Below are positions 13,901-24,526 of a stretch of 64,000 bases of DNA, piece by piece (position 1 is the first letter of the stretch; each line of letters opens with the position of its first letter). The notes under the pieces are model-generated. The model made no database searches, had not been told where the DNA came from, and saw nothing but the letters and a program-made list of their open reading frames with translations. The position numbers and the translations under genes are program-made. Source of the DNA: Anadara kagoshimensis (taxonomy: Eukaryota; Mollusca; Bivalvia; Arcoida; Arcidae); the NCBI GenBank assembly GCA_021292105.1, contig CM037864.1, positions 44,175,816 through 44,239,815 of the forward strand, written 5' to 3'.

Positions 13901-16900
13901 TCAGGGTGACTTTATGGTGCTAGCTCACAAAGTTAGTATGCCACAAACAAGCATAACAATCTCCCTTAGTCACATTATACTGACCACAGGTGAACCAGTT
14001 TGGTACTTTGCACTCTTAATAAGGAGCACCAAGTGAAGAAGCGATATCTCAAATTTTAAAGTTTTATGTATGACTCCAGCCAAAGTTCGAATCCACAACC
14101 TCCTACTCTTGAGCCTGACCTTTCACTGATAACTGTTTATGTGAACATGAAGTACCATAACTGTACATCAATACAGTTCTGATAGGTAATATTTCCAAAC
14201 CAAAAGATTTATAAATTTATACCATGACTGAACCAAATTAAAAAATTTACAGACAATATCTGAACAAATGCTGAATACTACACACATTACAAATGTCCAT
14301 GTATATAATTGTGAAAAATATCCACCATGTTTTATGTTTCTGTTGCACTATGTCAACTTATATTTTTCCTGTTTCAGTCCCCTCCCCACATTAATACCGG
14401 TAATTTGTGAAAATGAATAACAACATGTGCAAGAACTTGTAAGAAACCTCAACAAAAGTTATTATAATTAAAATAAAACTTACCCTCTGGACTGTTCATA
14501 TCAATCAAATCATCTGACTTTGATTTTAACTGTAACTTTGATGGTGGAGATCTGACTGATGGTGGACCCCTGGGTGGGGGTCTTTTAGGTGGAGACATAT
14601 CTGGATGTGGTTTTACAGGAGCTGGTCTGGATGGTACTTTTAAAGGGGCACCAGTTGGTGTTGGTGCTGGCCTGGCTGGTACTCGTTTGACACCTTCTAT
14701 TCTAACTGGTACAAGGGGTACCTTTTGTGGTGCTGATGCTAATCTGGGACCAGTGGGCCTTGGTGGTGGTGCCTTTCGTAAAGATGGTTTACGTTCAAAA
14801 TTATCTTCTTCAATAGTTTTTGTTCTTTGTGGTGGGGGTGGTGGTTTTCGCATTTGTGGAGGCTTATTTGGACTTATATCAGTAAAATTATCAACGAAGA
14901 ATGTAGACTGTCCTGTTTTAAATGGTGACTCTACAGTTTGTGAACGTCTAAAATTCTGCTGTTGTTTTGAAAATTTTGAACTTGCACTACTTGACTCTTT
15001 GTTAATGAATGAATTAGTTGATACCGGAAATGAAACTGAATTCCTTTTAATGGATACTTCAGACTCTTTTACATTATTGAAGGGTACAGAGAAATCTGAA
15101 TTACGTTTACTTTTAGTATAGAAGTTTGTATCACTTGTTTTGTTTTTGTCTTCAGGTGCAGTAGAACCTAAATCACTAGAACTATTAGTTCTGATCTTCT
15201 TGTCATCACTATCTTTAGTCCCAAGTTGTGGAATGTTTTGCAGATTTTTCTGAGCAATGTCACTTTTAAGTTCATTTGCTGAGACAGCTCTCTTTATTTG
15301 TTCTGGCTCACTATCTAATACTGTTTTTGTTTGTGACATATCTAAAGAATGAGTAGACTCTGATTTTGTAATGCTGATACTGACAGGTTCTGTCTTATTG
15401 ACTGAAGTGTTTAATGGCACCTTGTTTGTTAAGTTGACTGGTTTGGGTTTAATCACAGGCTTAGGTTTTATGGCCGGTTTAGGGGCAATGTTAGGTTTTG
15501 ATTTAAATGGCACAGAACTACTCTTATTTGTTTTGTTATCAGCTAATTTGGATGGCTGAGTTGGAATATTTTCGATAGACTCACTCATCTTTTCATTTTT
15601 ATTATCACTTGTGTCCGGTTTATTTTTAACTACACTACTATGATTGGATGTATCGGAGGATGCTGATTGTGATAAATACCCTGATTCCTCTATAGTCTTT
15701 GTCTCATTTTCCGGAGATTCATCAGGACTTGCCCCGATTACTTCAATAAATTGAACAGGACAAAGTCCAACATCTCCATGTTCATTACGCGCTTTAACCC
15801 AATTATCATCAATATGTTTTACTATTACCACAGTGTCACCTTCATGTAGAGTTAAATCCATTTCTGTCTCAGCATTAAAACTATACAACACAAGTCCATA
15901 AACTTCTTCTTCCTGTTCTGTTTTGTCCGGCATTGATTTTTCGGATTTCTGTCCTGATGAACCACTTGAAGCATTGCTACTTTGTGAAGTAAAACTGTCT
16001 TTATGGTTCAGATCAGGAAGTTCACTTGTCCTGGGCTTTGTGGAGAAGTTTTCAAAGTCAGAACCTGCCTGCAGGTCCTTGTCGTCTGAACTAACTGTAT
16101 TATCAGTTCTGTAAGCATATGGACAATCAACAACGATAGAAACAAAACTAGCGGGAAACAAACCAATTCTCCCGTCGATTTCTCCTTCTATCCACTGATC
16201 ATCTACATGTTGAATTAAATGTACAATTTCATTATCCATGAATGTAAGTTCATCTGGTGATACACCGTCAAATGGGTAGAGTGTCTTGGCATAGGGAGTA
16301 ATGCCACTATCATTATTAGTACTACCAGTATCAATAAAAGATGTCAAGTGTTCAGTTTGATTTAGGTCATCTTTTTGTTCAATAACCATGTCACTATGAC
16401 CTTGACCTAGATCCTCAATGCCTGAATGCCCAGCATTAACAGATAAACTTGAGGTATCTTTAGAATTTTCATTTTCTATATAATTATAATTCTCAGAATT
16501 CATCCCATTCACAGTTCCTTTAGGCATCCCTGTTTCCTTAATTTGTTCCTCAGCAAAAGTGTCTTTAATTAATTCAACACATGATGATAGAAACATTCCT
16601 GATTTTCCACCAAGTTCACCGACATACCAATCAGCATCTACAACTTCAGTGACGGTGATCATGTCACCCATCTTAAAGCTAAGCTCCTCATCCAACTGAG
16701 CCATAGAGTCACATAGAGCCATGGCAAACATTGGCTCAGTAGAATGGATACTTTTTGATCGCTCTCGCAAGGCTTTAGGTACATCCAGCTCTTTAACATG
16801 TGTAAGGGGAAATAATCCTGTATGTGAACCTTGTTTACCATTCCACCAGTTGCTGTCAATTTTTTGTAAACCAATAATAATTGCACCTAAAAAATAAAAC

Positions 16901-18561
16901 AAATATTATTTAGTGTTATTTCTATCATAAATGAATTTAAAATATGCCTTAGGTTGAAAAAGCAATTTTATTCTTTTTAATGTGTTATAAGCCCTCTAGC
17001 TAGTTTGATTGATTTATTAAATATTTTATGCTCAAGTCAAGTTTTTTGGCTTACATTGAGACATCATCAGCTATCAGGTATGGAATCTATGGATTATGAA
17101 TGTTCTTTATAATGCTATGGATACCACTACAATGGACCTCAGTGTAGTAATTTTCTCTGATTGGCAGTCCTTTGTTTTGCAAAATTATTATTGAGCAAAA
17201 ATAATATTTTGCTTTTTGTGTTAAAGTGCATATTTCAAAAACGCAAAAAAATTTAACTACCCAGTAAAGCAGATATGTCTAAATTTCTTTTATCACGAAA
17301 ATAAATAAATGCAAAATTAAATACTTTTACAGTATATCCAACTTAAACAAAATTAGGAAAACAAACTTTCAAGTCTAAAGTCAGATTTGGCTTGGTCTAA
17401 TTTACAAGTTTTTTTTAACAAGAAATATATTTCAATCTTCAACTTCACATTACTATCTCGCTATCATCATTGTGAAAAGAAATGTACCATATAAACTAAT
17501 ACAAAACCAGAATTGAAAGTATAAAAATTACCTTTTCTGAATTCCAGATCACCATCTTGCTGGGCTGGAAAATTTTCTGTTGCTGCAAAAACTTTTTGTT
17601 CATCTAGTACAGCTGGTATAGAAATCTTTTCCACGAAACTGAAGGGAAAATTTCCTTCTTTATTATTAATTCTACCTCGTAACCAATTATCATCAATCAC
17701 TTTGATAACTTTGATTATGTCCCCTTTATCTAGAGTTATCTCCCCTGTCTGTACAGTATCGAAGTCATAAACGGCTCTCACATATTGATTTACATATTCT
17801 TTATCATCTGGATGCATCTGAAAGACAAAAAAAAAAAAGCAAATCTTGAGTTGCACTTTTTAAACATACAACAAAATACATACAACAGAATTCATGTATC
17901 ACAAAACAAAGAAAGGGATTCATTCCATCTGTTTTCTTGATAACAGGTGGGACAATAAAATATTACTACCGGCAAATGTCATTGTCAGTACTTTAGTTTT
18001 TGTCAAAAGAAGTTTGAAAGTACACCAATATATACAGAACCTGTATGTGGGAATATAATCTAACATTGGAGTTGAGTGAGTGAGTGAGTAATGGTGTTTA
18101 ACGTCCCAGTCAAGAATATTTCACTTATATCAAGACGTTGTCAGCTATAGGCGAAGGTGCAGAAATTTTGCCTGTGCGTTGCGCTGATGGCATTATACAG
18201 CAGGGTTCTTTATCGAGCCAAGCCTATCAAGACACGGGACCTCGTTTATTTTAAGTTCCTATCTGAAAGAACCGTGACTTTCATTTCATAATGCCGAGTA
18301 CTTGGCGAAAGAACAGTCACTACCCACTTTCAAGTCTTGGGTCAGATCCAGTCGGGGTAATCAAACACTGATTAAGAGAACAAGATAAACTATAAGCCTT
18401 ACTGTACATACACTGCTCTCTATGTATGTCTGCATATGTATATACATGTATACTGTATGTATAATACACATTATTGTATTCTATATAATTAATTGTCTAA
18501 TTAACAAACAGCCATGATATAATGTCAGAAACAATCTAACTACAACAAATACATATCAAAC

Positions 18562-18595
<34 letters not shown>

Positions 18596-20160
18596 CCAAA
18601 AAACTGATCCACTGAACTCTACTTTTTTTTCAGTTTACCCCAGACCTGAATTCAGAACAAGCACATGTCACAGATATTCTCCAAAGAATTTTCTACCTAC
18701 CATGTACCATATTTTAATGTATGACTTTGTTACCAGAAACTATTAAGACAGACAATGACAGATATATATATATATATAATACACATCTGCGTTTATATAT
18801 AGTTTACAGCTCTACATGCATCTGCAGTCACCACTAGCAGATAATGTGACTAGATGCAGATAATGAGAATTGAATATCTATAATGGATTGTATATATACA
18901 TCAATGTATTGATATACTAGTGTTACAAAATACCAGATCAAATTGCTCAATGGAGGCTGTGTGGTTGAGAAATTAATTGCACAATGGAGGTTGTGTGGTT
19001 GAGAAATTAATTGAGTAATGGAGGCTGTGTGGTTGAGAAATTAATTTGTGATTCACCAATGTTGGACTTCTGCAAATTTGCCTGATTTATTTCAGGAAAA
19101 TCTTAATTAAGAAATAATACCCAACACTTATGTCTTCCTCCTATAGTTTTACAGTGATAGTCTATATAGAAATGTTGTGACTATATGAATACAATAGACA
19201 TATAAATAGTATGATGTGTATATGCCTTCACTGAGTGTGGTATTGCTATCAATTTAAAAATACTAGTATAATTAAATAATTAATTACAATTGCACTGCTT
19301 TTGTTCACTGGAGAACAACAGCATTGGTATAAATCATATCAATAGTCATTCACGATGTTATTTGTTAAGAAATGTGTGAATTTCTGTAAGGTTACAATTT
19401 TTAAGTTATGAAATGTTAATGCAACCTTCTGAATTGTATAGATAGAGAACCTGTGGATTTTTTGGGTCTGAATGCTTTTGCTTTCAAATCAAACTAAATA
19501 AAACTTAAAAGACAGTCATCACCTAAATCAGTTTGCTTTGCATGGCAGTGGAAGTTATAGCACTATCTAATGAATACTTATTTTAAACAGTTAAATATTT
19601 CCATTAAATACTAATTTCCTATCCTCTTCTCACAAGAGGACACTTAAAATAAGCATCATGTGGTGTCCTTTTAAAATGAGCATCATGTGGTGATATTTTG
19701 TACATGTTACCTCACACGAGGACTCAGGAGGACACTAACCCCTCTTATAATGACACAGTTATAAAGTAAAATGAATGGCTATATAAGTAGTAAATACTGT
19801 GCTTTTAAGTGGCTTATGTCGGTACTACAAATAAGCTTATACTATGGAACGAGGAAACAATATACTTATATAGTTTTTGAAACAGCAAATACATTTCTAA
19901 ATTAAAACTATGAATAAATTGTAAAATGGGTAATATGTATTTATATTTCAGGTTTAAACAATTTAAAACATTATTAATAGCAAATATTTTTCACATATTT
20001 GCTAATATTGTTTTTTTGAAAGAATTTCTTAGAAATGAATAGCCAATGGAATTTTTGGCTACCAGGAATGGAAATATAAAATAATGACAAATAACTACAA
20101 TACCTCATCCTTAACATATTCCAATGATGTCTCTTCAAAATCCAGAGCAAATAAAACCAT
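1750..20160 (-). CDS. DNMBP: Dynamin-binding protein (Tuba) orthologue, RhoGEF scaffold, 3' end outside window
   Basis: Sixteen exons join in consistent phase to 1,517 residues: 20104-20160, 17532-17817, 14484-16886, 11511-11575, 10566-10704, 10043-10284, 9462-9585, 8905-8996, 8204-8353, 7252-7357, 6620-6750, 5668-5772, 4672-4800, 3470-3610, 2569-2754 and 1750-1944. Domain order is SH3 x5 (residues about 32-84, 94-148, 167-220, 312-365, 444-497), Pro/Ser-rich linker (498-915), coiled coil (916-1030), DH domain (about 1033-1220, with [18 protein letters not shown] and NEYKRRKDL) and BAR (about 1240-1490, with [13 protein letters not shown] and [16 protein letters not shown]). These motifs match vertebrate Tuba, which activates Cdc42 and links dynamin to actin regulators at membranes and junctions. 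The start ATG at 20158-20160 has A at -3, G at +4 and an in-frame TAG just upstream. The last exon ends in phase 0 at a GTAAGT donor, so the C-terminal SH3 region lies left of position 1. Five N-terminal SH3s instead of four is unusual. Confidence 0.95.
2569..2754 (-). CDS. DNMBP: DNMBP exon 15 (BAR)
   Basis: 186 bases, residues 1391-1452, with [20 protein letters not shown] (human [20 protein letters not shown]). Acceptor TTAATTAG and donor GAT/GTAAGT. Phase 0 on both sides. Confidence 0.95.
3470..3610 (-). CDS. DNMBP: DNMBP exon 14 (BAR core)
   Basis: 141 bases, residues 1344-1390. It contains [20 protein letters not shown] and [14 protein letters not shown], closely matching human RLVISPLNQLLSMFTGPHK and LVQKRFDKLLDFYN. 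Acceptor TTTCAG and donor AAAG/GTATAA. Confidence 0.95.
4105..4437 (+). repeat. tRNA-derived SINE, full-length plus-strand copy
   Basis: A tRNA-like head (A box TAGCTCAGTTGGTAAAC at about 4112, B box GGGTTCCAACCC at about 4153) is followed by a body of about 250 bp and a tail of ACTCA/ACTCAAC repeats. The same body recurs in reverse orientation near 6175, 18070 and 51410. The head and tail layout is that of Pol III-derived SINEs. Confidence 0.8.
4672..4800 (-). CDS. DNMBP: DNMBP exon 13 (BAR)
   Basis: 129 bases, residues 1301-1343, [20 protein letters not shown] followed by [17 protein letters not shown]. Acceptor GTTTTAG and donor TTT/GTAAGT. Phase 0 on both sides. Confidence 0.92.
5668..5772 (-). 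CDS. DNMBP: DNMBP exon 12 (BAR helix 1)
   Basis: 105 bases, residues 1266-1300, [20 protein letters not shown] followed by [15 protein letters not shown], equivalent to human IKDEVFEETEKNFRMQERLI. Acceptor TTCAG and donor CAG/GTATAA. Phase 0 on both sides. Confidence 0.94.
6173..6528 (-). repeat. tRNA-derived SINE, same family, minus strand
   Basis: Reverse-complement copy of the 4105-4437 element. The GAGTT-rich tail complement is at the left, body matches such as 'ttgggtcaga' and 'ggttctttatcg' follow, and a diverged tRNA head lies at 6465-6528. It sits in the DNMBP intron between exons 12 and 11. Confidence 0.75.
6620..6750 (-). CDS. DNMBP: DNMBP exon 11 (DH-BAR linker)
   Basis: 131 bases, residues 1222-1265, [20 protein letters not shown] followed by [14 protein letters not shown]. 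This corresponds to human 'EKISKLNIHSIIKKSNRVSSHL'. Acceptor TTTCAG and donor CAG/GTAAAG. Ends in phase 0. Confidence 0.94.
7252..7357 (-). CDS. DNMBP: DNMBP exon 10 (end of DH domain)
   Basis: 106 bases, residues 1187-1222, ending [10 protein letters not shown], nearly identical to human Tuba [10 protein letters not shown] at the DH-BAR junction. Acceptor TTTACAG and donor G/GTTTGT. Ends in phase 1. Confidence 0.95.
7400..7645 (+). repeat. Dispersed repeat ending in 'gtttgcaggaggtataat'
   Basis: It contains 'tgaccttgaccttaccgatatgacc', 'acggacaaacagacagacag' and the end 'ctcaaactagtttgcaggag'. The complement of this end ('cccgcaaacgaagtt' with 'gtccgtccatccgtcc') recurs near 51930. Sequences of this type are common in bivalve genomes (recollection, not searched). 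Confidence 0.65.
7945..8175 (+). repeat. SINE-like repeat B, copy 1
   Basis: It shares a 'gatcctagtgtgagaaagtt' segment and a terminal 'cataaaacaccattactcca' with the copy near 59935-60122, with similar spacing. It lies in the intron left of DNMBP exon 9. Confidence 0.45.
8204..8353 (-). CDS. DNMBP: DNMBP exon 9 (DH domain CR3 core)
   Basis: 150 bases, residues 1137-1186. It contains [18 protein letters not shown], the diagnostic CR3 helix of RhoGEFs that contacts the GTPase switch regions. Phase selects the acceptor CTATAG/TACAGG over the CAG five bases inside; using the inner site would break the frame. The donor is AAAG/GTTTGT. Confidence 0.95.
8905..8996 (-). CDS. DNMBP: DNMBP exon 8 (DH domain)
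   Basis: 92 bases, residues 1106-1136, [19 protein letters not shown] followed by [12 protein letters not shown], equivalent to human YKIYCQNHDEAIALLE. Acceptor GTTTTAG and donor GTAAC. Ends in phase 0. Confidence 0.93.
9130..9226. repeat. Dispersed repeat C, copy 1
   Basis: 'gcaagtttattcatctctaa' through 'tggtctgccctgtac' matches 13803-13900 ('gcaagtttatttatttctaa' through 'tggtctacctttta') at roughly 75-80 % by eye. Confidence 0.5.
9462..9585 (-). CDS. DNMBP: DNMBP exon 7 (DH domain)
   Basis: 124 bases, residues 1065-1106, [20 protein letters not shown] followed by [13 protein letters not shown]. This matches the 'GNMQMVIKVSKQLL' segment of human Tuba. Acceptor TTTTAG and donor G/GTATGT. 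Ends in phase 1. Confidence 0.93.
10043..10284 (-). CDS. DNMBP: DNMBP exon 6 (charged helix, start of DH domain)
   Basis: 242 bases, residues 984-1064. A highly charged helix (about 30 Glu/Lys/Arg residues) leads into [17 protein letters not shown], the first conserved helix (CR1) of a DH domain. Acceptor TTTTATAG and donor GTAAGT. Ends in phase 0. Confidence 0.93.
10566..10704 (-). CDS. DNMBP: DNMBP exon 5 (coiled coil)
   Basis: 139 bases, residues 938-984, beginning [17 protein letters not shown] and ending EELKALR. It continues the helical region before the DH domain. Acceptor CAG and donor G/GTAAT. Ends in phase 1. Confidence 0.88.
10985..11103. repeat. 61-bp tandem duplication
   Basis: A unit beginning 'gactttgccggctatcagca' at 10985 repeats at 11046 with two substitutions in the visible core. 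It lies in the intron between DNMBP exons 5 and 4. Confidence 0.85.
11511..11575 (-). CDS. DNMBP: DNMBP exon 4 (coiled coil start)
   Basis: 65 bases completing codon 916 and encoding [19 protein letters not shown], an amphipathic helix of coiled-coil type. Acceptor TTTTTAG and donor GTAAGT. Ends in phase 0. Confidence 0.88.
11576..14483. other. DNMBP intron between exons 4 and 3
   Basis: 2.9 kb without a supported exon; the phases of exons 3 and 4 fit each other directly. It includes repeat C copy 2 and a tRNA-like B box at about 14075-14100. The rest is AT-rich sequence in which I see nothing. Confidence 0.7.
13795..14130 (-). repeat. Repeat C copy 2 with tRNA-like promoter remnant
   Basis: The left part matches 9130-9226. 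The right part, read on minus, shows GTGGATTCGAAC, resembling a tRNA B box. This suggests a second decayed SINE family in minus orientation. Confidence 0.4.
14484..16886 (-). CDS. DNMBP: DNMBP exon 3 (2.4 kb): SH3-2 to SH3-5 and proline-rich linker
   Basis: Residues 115-915 in one exon. SH3-2 ends in NWWNGKQG...[14 protein letters not shown]3-3 is MFAMALCDS...[18 protein letters not shown]3-4 is [10 protein letters not shown]...[11 protein letters not shown]3-5 is [10 protein letters not shown]...DDNWVKAR...[13 protein letters not shown], where Cys replaces the usual Phe of GLFP. The remaining roughly 420 residues are low-complexity Ser/Asn/Lys followed by PxxP-rich stretches ([19 protein letters not shown]) typical of SH3 ligands. 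Acceptor TTTTTTAG and donor GG/GTAAGT bound it. Long frames on the other strand here are shadows. Confidence 0.96.
17532..17817 (-). CDS. DNMBP: DNMBP exon 2: SH3-1 and first half of SH3-2
   Basis: Residues 20-114. SH3-1 shows the ALYDF-type motif as VRAVYDFD, then [19 protein letters not shown] and the closing [11 protein letters not shown], followed by [12 protein letters not shown]. All of these align in order with human Tuba SH3-1 and the linker to SH3-2. The acceptor is TTTCAG and the donor is AAAAG/GTAAT. The exon ends in phase 1, inside SH3-2. Confidence 0.93.
18072..18362 (-). repeat. tRNA-derived SINE, same family, minus strand
   Basis: Starts at the tail complement (GAGTGAGTGAGTGAG), continues through 'aatggtgtttaacgtcccag' and ends at 'ttgggtcagatccagtcggg', just short of the tRNA head. 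It is the best-preserved body together with the 51408 copy. Confidence 0.8.
18563..18593 (+). repeat. Poly(A) tract
   Basis: About 31 consecutive A after 'caaacgc'. Confidence 0.9.
18949..19046. repeat. 34-bp unit, three tandem copies
   Basis: Each unit reads 'aatggaggctgtgtggttga' then 'gaaattaatt' plus four variable bases. The three copies differ at about one core position. Confidence 0.9.
20104..20160 (-). CDS. DNMBP: DNMBP exon 1 (start codon, residues 1-19)
   Basis: The exon runs from ATG ([19 protein letters not shown]) to a GT donor at 20103-20102 and ends in phase 0. An in-frame TAG lies 15 bases before the ATG. Exon 2 itself opens with ATG directly after its AG, so a shorter start at 17817 is possible. 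Coding potential of so short an exon cannot be proved by eye. Confidence 0.6.
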
Positions 20161-22975
20161 ATTGTGAATATGTATCTAGATGTTCCCAAATAATATCTCT
20201 AATTAATTATAACTACTATTAGATAAATTAATTATCTTAACTTCCTCAAGCTTACATCCAAATTTTTGTATTTTCTAAATTGCTTTTGTCAATTACGTAT
20301 CATATAAATAATATTTTTTTTATTTCATTATATATGAGTGAAATCAGTGCTATGTAGGGCGACAATAGGGGTTTCTCTTTTGATATTAAAGTTCACCTGT
20401 ACTAGACTAAGAGTCTACCGTACATTTGAAATTAAACAAAGAGAATCAGCAAAAGCTTGTTCTTCATCGGTAATATTGTATTATGTACTTTGTAGACAGG
20501 TGCTCTTTATTTTCAGTTTGAAAGTTTATCATCTAATATATGCACCAATTTTAAAATTTGAGAAAACCAGGGGAAATCTAATTCACTCAGTTTCAATTTT
20601 AACCAAAAAGCGTAAAAATGATTGAACAAAAGTAATTCCCAACATTTTAATGAAAAATATTTTTTGACAGAAGTAGATTGTTTGATTTGTTTTTTAAATG
20701 ATAAAATTAAAAGAGAATTTAAATTTTTCCCAGTAGCTTAAAATCTTGACATTCTTTTTTAATTCAGTTAGTGATTTTATTAATTTTTTCCAAATCACAA
20801 ATTTTCGTGTCTTTGGTGAACCCCTTGATAACATCAGATCTGACGACAATAAGATTGTTATATTTTTTTTGTTCTTCTGATTTATCCATGCATGACATAA
20901 TATCTAAGTGAAGAATTAATGGAGGTATTTTAACAGAGGTTAATAAATCAGGTGAGATCATAGTAATTGTCAATCATTTTAATCAAACTTAAAAACAGCA
21001 TTAAGGAAATATTACATGTATGTGTATTTACAATCACTATATTCATAGCAGTCAACACTATTGCCACTTTTATCATTACAACGACCTGATTAAAAACATA
21101 GGATTTTGACATCCGTGTCAAATGTACAAACTGCCTGGAGACTTAATATAAATACTGCTATTTTTTTATACTTTAGTTTTCATGAAAACAAACATCCTGT
21201 AATCCTTGTTATAGCTTAAGATTCCTGTAACACACAGGACTTGACTTGAACATACACACTGTACATACAAATGTATAATATGTATATATTTTCAATAACA
21301 ATGATCCTTAACCAGATAATTGCTAATTTTTCAAATTTCAAATTCCCTGAAAAATTAATTGATGTCTAAATGTAAAGTCACTGCATGGATGTGATAATCC
21401 TTGCTGTTTGTTGGTGTGACATAATGTACTATTTACATCATATACTGTATTGAGACTGATTTATTTTTTTAATCAAAACGTACCACTCTAATTTTTATAT
21501 CCTTTTAAGATTACTTTCTTCAATAACTTAAATGTTTGTGATATTATTCAGGTGCTTTAAGCTTTTGACCTAATTTAAATCTATCAATGTAAATAGCTGT
21601 AATCATTATAATCTAATCAATATGAATGAAGCAAAACCTTGTTTATTTGTTTACTTTTATTTGTTTATTTACTTAATTTAAATGTTAGATCTGTTTCAGA
21701 TACATGTACCAGTGACCCGATACATACATCTAGTCAGTGTACAAGGGGGTTATCACATCTGAAAGTCATTTGAATATAGGTCGATTAACTTTTATTTATA
21801 GCTCAAAATGTTTTTACAAATCTTGCAAAGATATCGATAATCATATGTAACCTGTGCTGGGATAAAGCCCCAAACTTAACTTTTTTGAGGTTAGGAGTCT
21901 AGCACGATTCAAACTCACTATAATTCAAAGAGTGCTACATGGACAAATGTTGAAAATCTAAATATATAGAAACCTGTGTTGCCTGTTGTTAATTGGGTCC
22001 TTGCTAATCTCCATTATTGAATAAATTTGTCTAACTGGCCGACTTTATTGACCAAGAGGATTTATCTTAGGGGTAGACTGATCAAGCTGTTAAAGCTTCA
22101 ACTTAATGTCTAGCCAAACCAATTTTAGTTGATTAGATCAGTAGACAGGAGCACAGAGTACTGTATTTTCTTTATAATATTTGCATGGACATGGGCAGAC
22201 AATCGATACTCGTTGATTCAAATAATGAATATGTTGCAATAGAATATATATACACTAATGTGTTTATTGGGTTGATTGTTTTGTGTTTTAGTTGTCAGAA
22301 ACCTTTCTTTGAGTGCAATGACACTATATTTGAAAGAAAAAGAGCAACACAATATATACTAATTACAATGAAAATTTGTACCTACTTCTGATGCCAGAAA
22401 TCGAACCTGTGTTGCCTATTTGAGAATAAATACTATTTTGCCTGAAAAGTATCCCATAGGCAAGACCACAGTAATAACTGTTAACCTGTATATGAAACAT
22501 ACATGTGCTATATGGCTACATTACATCACTCCCTTTTAGTCATTGTCCTTTGAAGATAATATCCCATTACATACATTCGGACAGTAAAAAATCATGAAAA
22601 TTGACCAAGAAATACATTTTTGAGAACTTAAAAAAAATATAGGGTTTTATATGAAATAAAGAAGGATTTTACAAAGTGTCCAAATATATATTGCATTATT
22701 TTAATGTATATGGACCATTTCTGCAGGTTTCCATTGGTGGGTACCCATTTCAAAGGCAGGTTCCCACTTTGGACACCATCTGTAATATTTAATTACTAGT
22801 TATAATGAAAAATGTCCCAGGTTGCCTATTAGTGAATGCCTAATAGATTCCTAACAGGTGAAATAGCAGTCACATCTCCGAGCCTTTACATACCAGGATT
22901 GTACATTATGTAGATATTCGAGTGTATGACACAGAAGCAAGCCTTGGTAAACCTGTTACTAGTTTTTACTCTTGT

Positions 22976-23130
22976 GCAGTAAAGAAATTGCATTCTGATC
23001 ACAATCATGTCGTCACACTGTGGTATATGCTACTGCTAGTGTCACTGTTATACAGTAAAGGACTTGCATTCTGTTCACACACACACATTGTCACACGGTG
23101 GTACATGCTAGTGTTACTGCTTACTTGTTC
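22976..23130. repeat. Imperfect tandem duplication of about 74 bp
   Basis: 'cagtaaagaaattgcattct' through 'gtcacactgtggtatatgct' repeats as 'cagtaaaggacttgcattct' through 'gtcacacggtggtacatgct'. The short open frame across it is a by-product. Confidence 0.75.
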
Positions 23131-24283
23131 TGTTCCCATTGAGACAAAACTCAGAAGTCAGCAACAGTACAAAATGAACTGACTTGCCAAGGTTGATGAT
23201 CACATATGGCCCCTGTGTCAAGATTCTGATCCGTTACCCATGAAGCCAAATATTTTAATAATATTCAGACATGCATTTTTGTCTACTTTTAGTTGAACTT
23301 TTAAACACTTGATTTCCTGTTGAACACAAAGTTGAATATTGAAAATTTAAAGCTTTTAGATGTAAATAATCATGCGAATTCTTGAATCCAATATTAATTT
23401 GTTTGAATGTTTATACATAAAATAATAGATTAATATTAGGAATTCTGTGATTAAAACTATTAAACCTCTCACATGATACCAATATGTCCCTTAGAGATGA
23501 CTTATTTTAAGTATATCTTAAAATGCAAAATGCATAAATAAATTCTTTGTTAAATAAATATTCCATATATTGCCACAATATTTTGCATTATAGTAAAATT
23601 ATGACATACAACTGTCCGTTGACACTTACTTTGAAATTTAGTAAACAAACGTAAAATTCTGACAGGTGGTCGCCATTACATTTTTTATCCCTCTGGTGGT
23701 TAAGGGTAGATAACTCTAATTGTCTGGCATTTTAATGTCGACTAAATGTTGTGTCATCTAAAACTAAGACTAAAACTTTGGAATTTTGATAGTTAAATTG
23801 TATATTAAAATGTGTTCTCACATTGTCAGCCATGCAAAATAAAGTGAAACATGTCAATGATATGGGTATATCCAGAAAAAGCAATTTGGCAGGAAAAAAT
23901 CAAAGATAATGTAGTTCATTACCAAAGTCCAAGCAGGTCTAAATAAATAAATAAATATAAAGTATATTCATGGCGAAAAAACGTGTACCACACAATGCAT
24001 ATTTGATTTCTCTAGCTTGTAAATACTACATTTTTGATGTAAATATTTCAAAGTGCTTTTACTGATGCCTTGCATTCTGTTTTTCTAAATAAATGGAACA
24101 AACAGAACCATATGGCTTTTCTTCTCCAAAGAAAAACGAAAATATTTAAGGGTTCGGAAAATATTTGTGCCTTTAATGATGTAGCTCGGTTATTTGCCAT
24201 CGGATAATATATATAAAAAGATCTGCTTTCATTGAGGTATAATTTTAATTTTTGTATACCAGGATCCCATGGTTATGATCAGC

Positions 24284-24313
24284 GACATTTAATACAGATC
24301 TGTATTAAATGTC
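24284..24313. repeat. Perfect 30-bp palindrome without spacer
   Basis: GACATTTAATACAGA is followed directly by its exact reverse complement, centred on AGATCT. It lies 333 bp before the first copy of the duplicated exon. Confidence 0.9.
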
Positions 24314-24430
24314 TTTGGCTATGCTGGTAACAAAACGTTCCATAAACGGATAGAATTTGTATTTAGTTATTGAAAAAACACAATATGATGCTAATAATGC
24401 GACCACCAAACAGCATGTATTTAGCCATTA

Positions 24431-24438
24431 TGACGTCA
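24431..24438. promoter_or_regulatory. CRE palindrome upstream of first-exon copy A
   Basis: TGACGTCA, a full CREB/ATF site, 179 bases before the ATG at 24617. A counterpart sits at the homologous place in copy B (25688). Function is inferred from the motif only. Confidence 0.45.
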
Positions 24439-24526
24439 TATCATTGTTCTGAACAATCATTTGCAGTTTATGCCGTCATAATAGCCAAAAACGCTGTTTG
24501 TAAGATGCATTTCGGGAAAGTATCTA

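Larger units (their letters stand above)
17818..20103. other. DNMBP intron 1
   Basis: 2.3 kb holding a SINE (about 18070), a poly(A) run of about 31 (18563-18593), a (TA)n run (about 18768) and a 34-bp triplicate (18949-19046). No exon is seen. Confidence 0.6.
20161..24430. other. Head-to-head intergenic region
   Basis: It lies between the minus-strand DNMBP start and the plus-strand gene at 24617. No exon is supported. It contains a duplicated segment of about 74 bp at 22976-23130 and a perfect palindrome at 24284-24313. Both promoters must lie at its two ends. Confidence 0.55.

Noticed and set aside
14687..16114. Plus-strand frames of 144, 62 and 63 codons
   Set aside because: They are complementary to the verified DNMBP exon 3.
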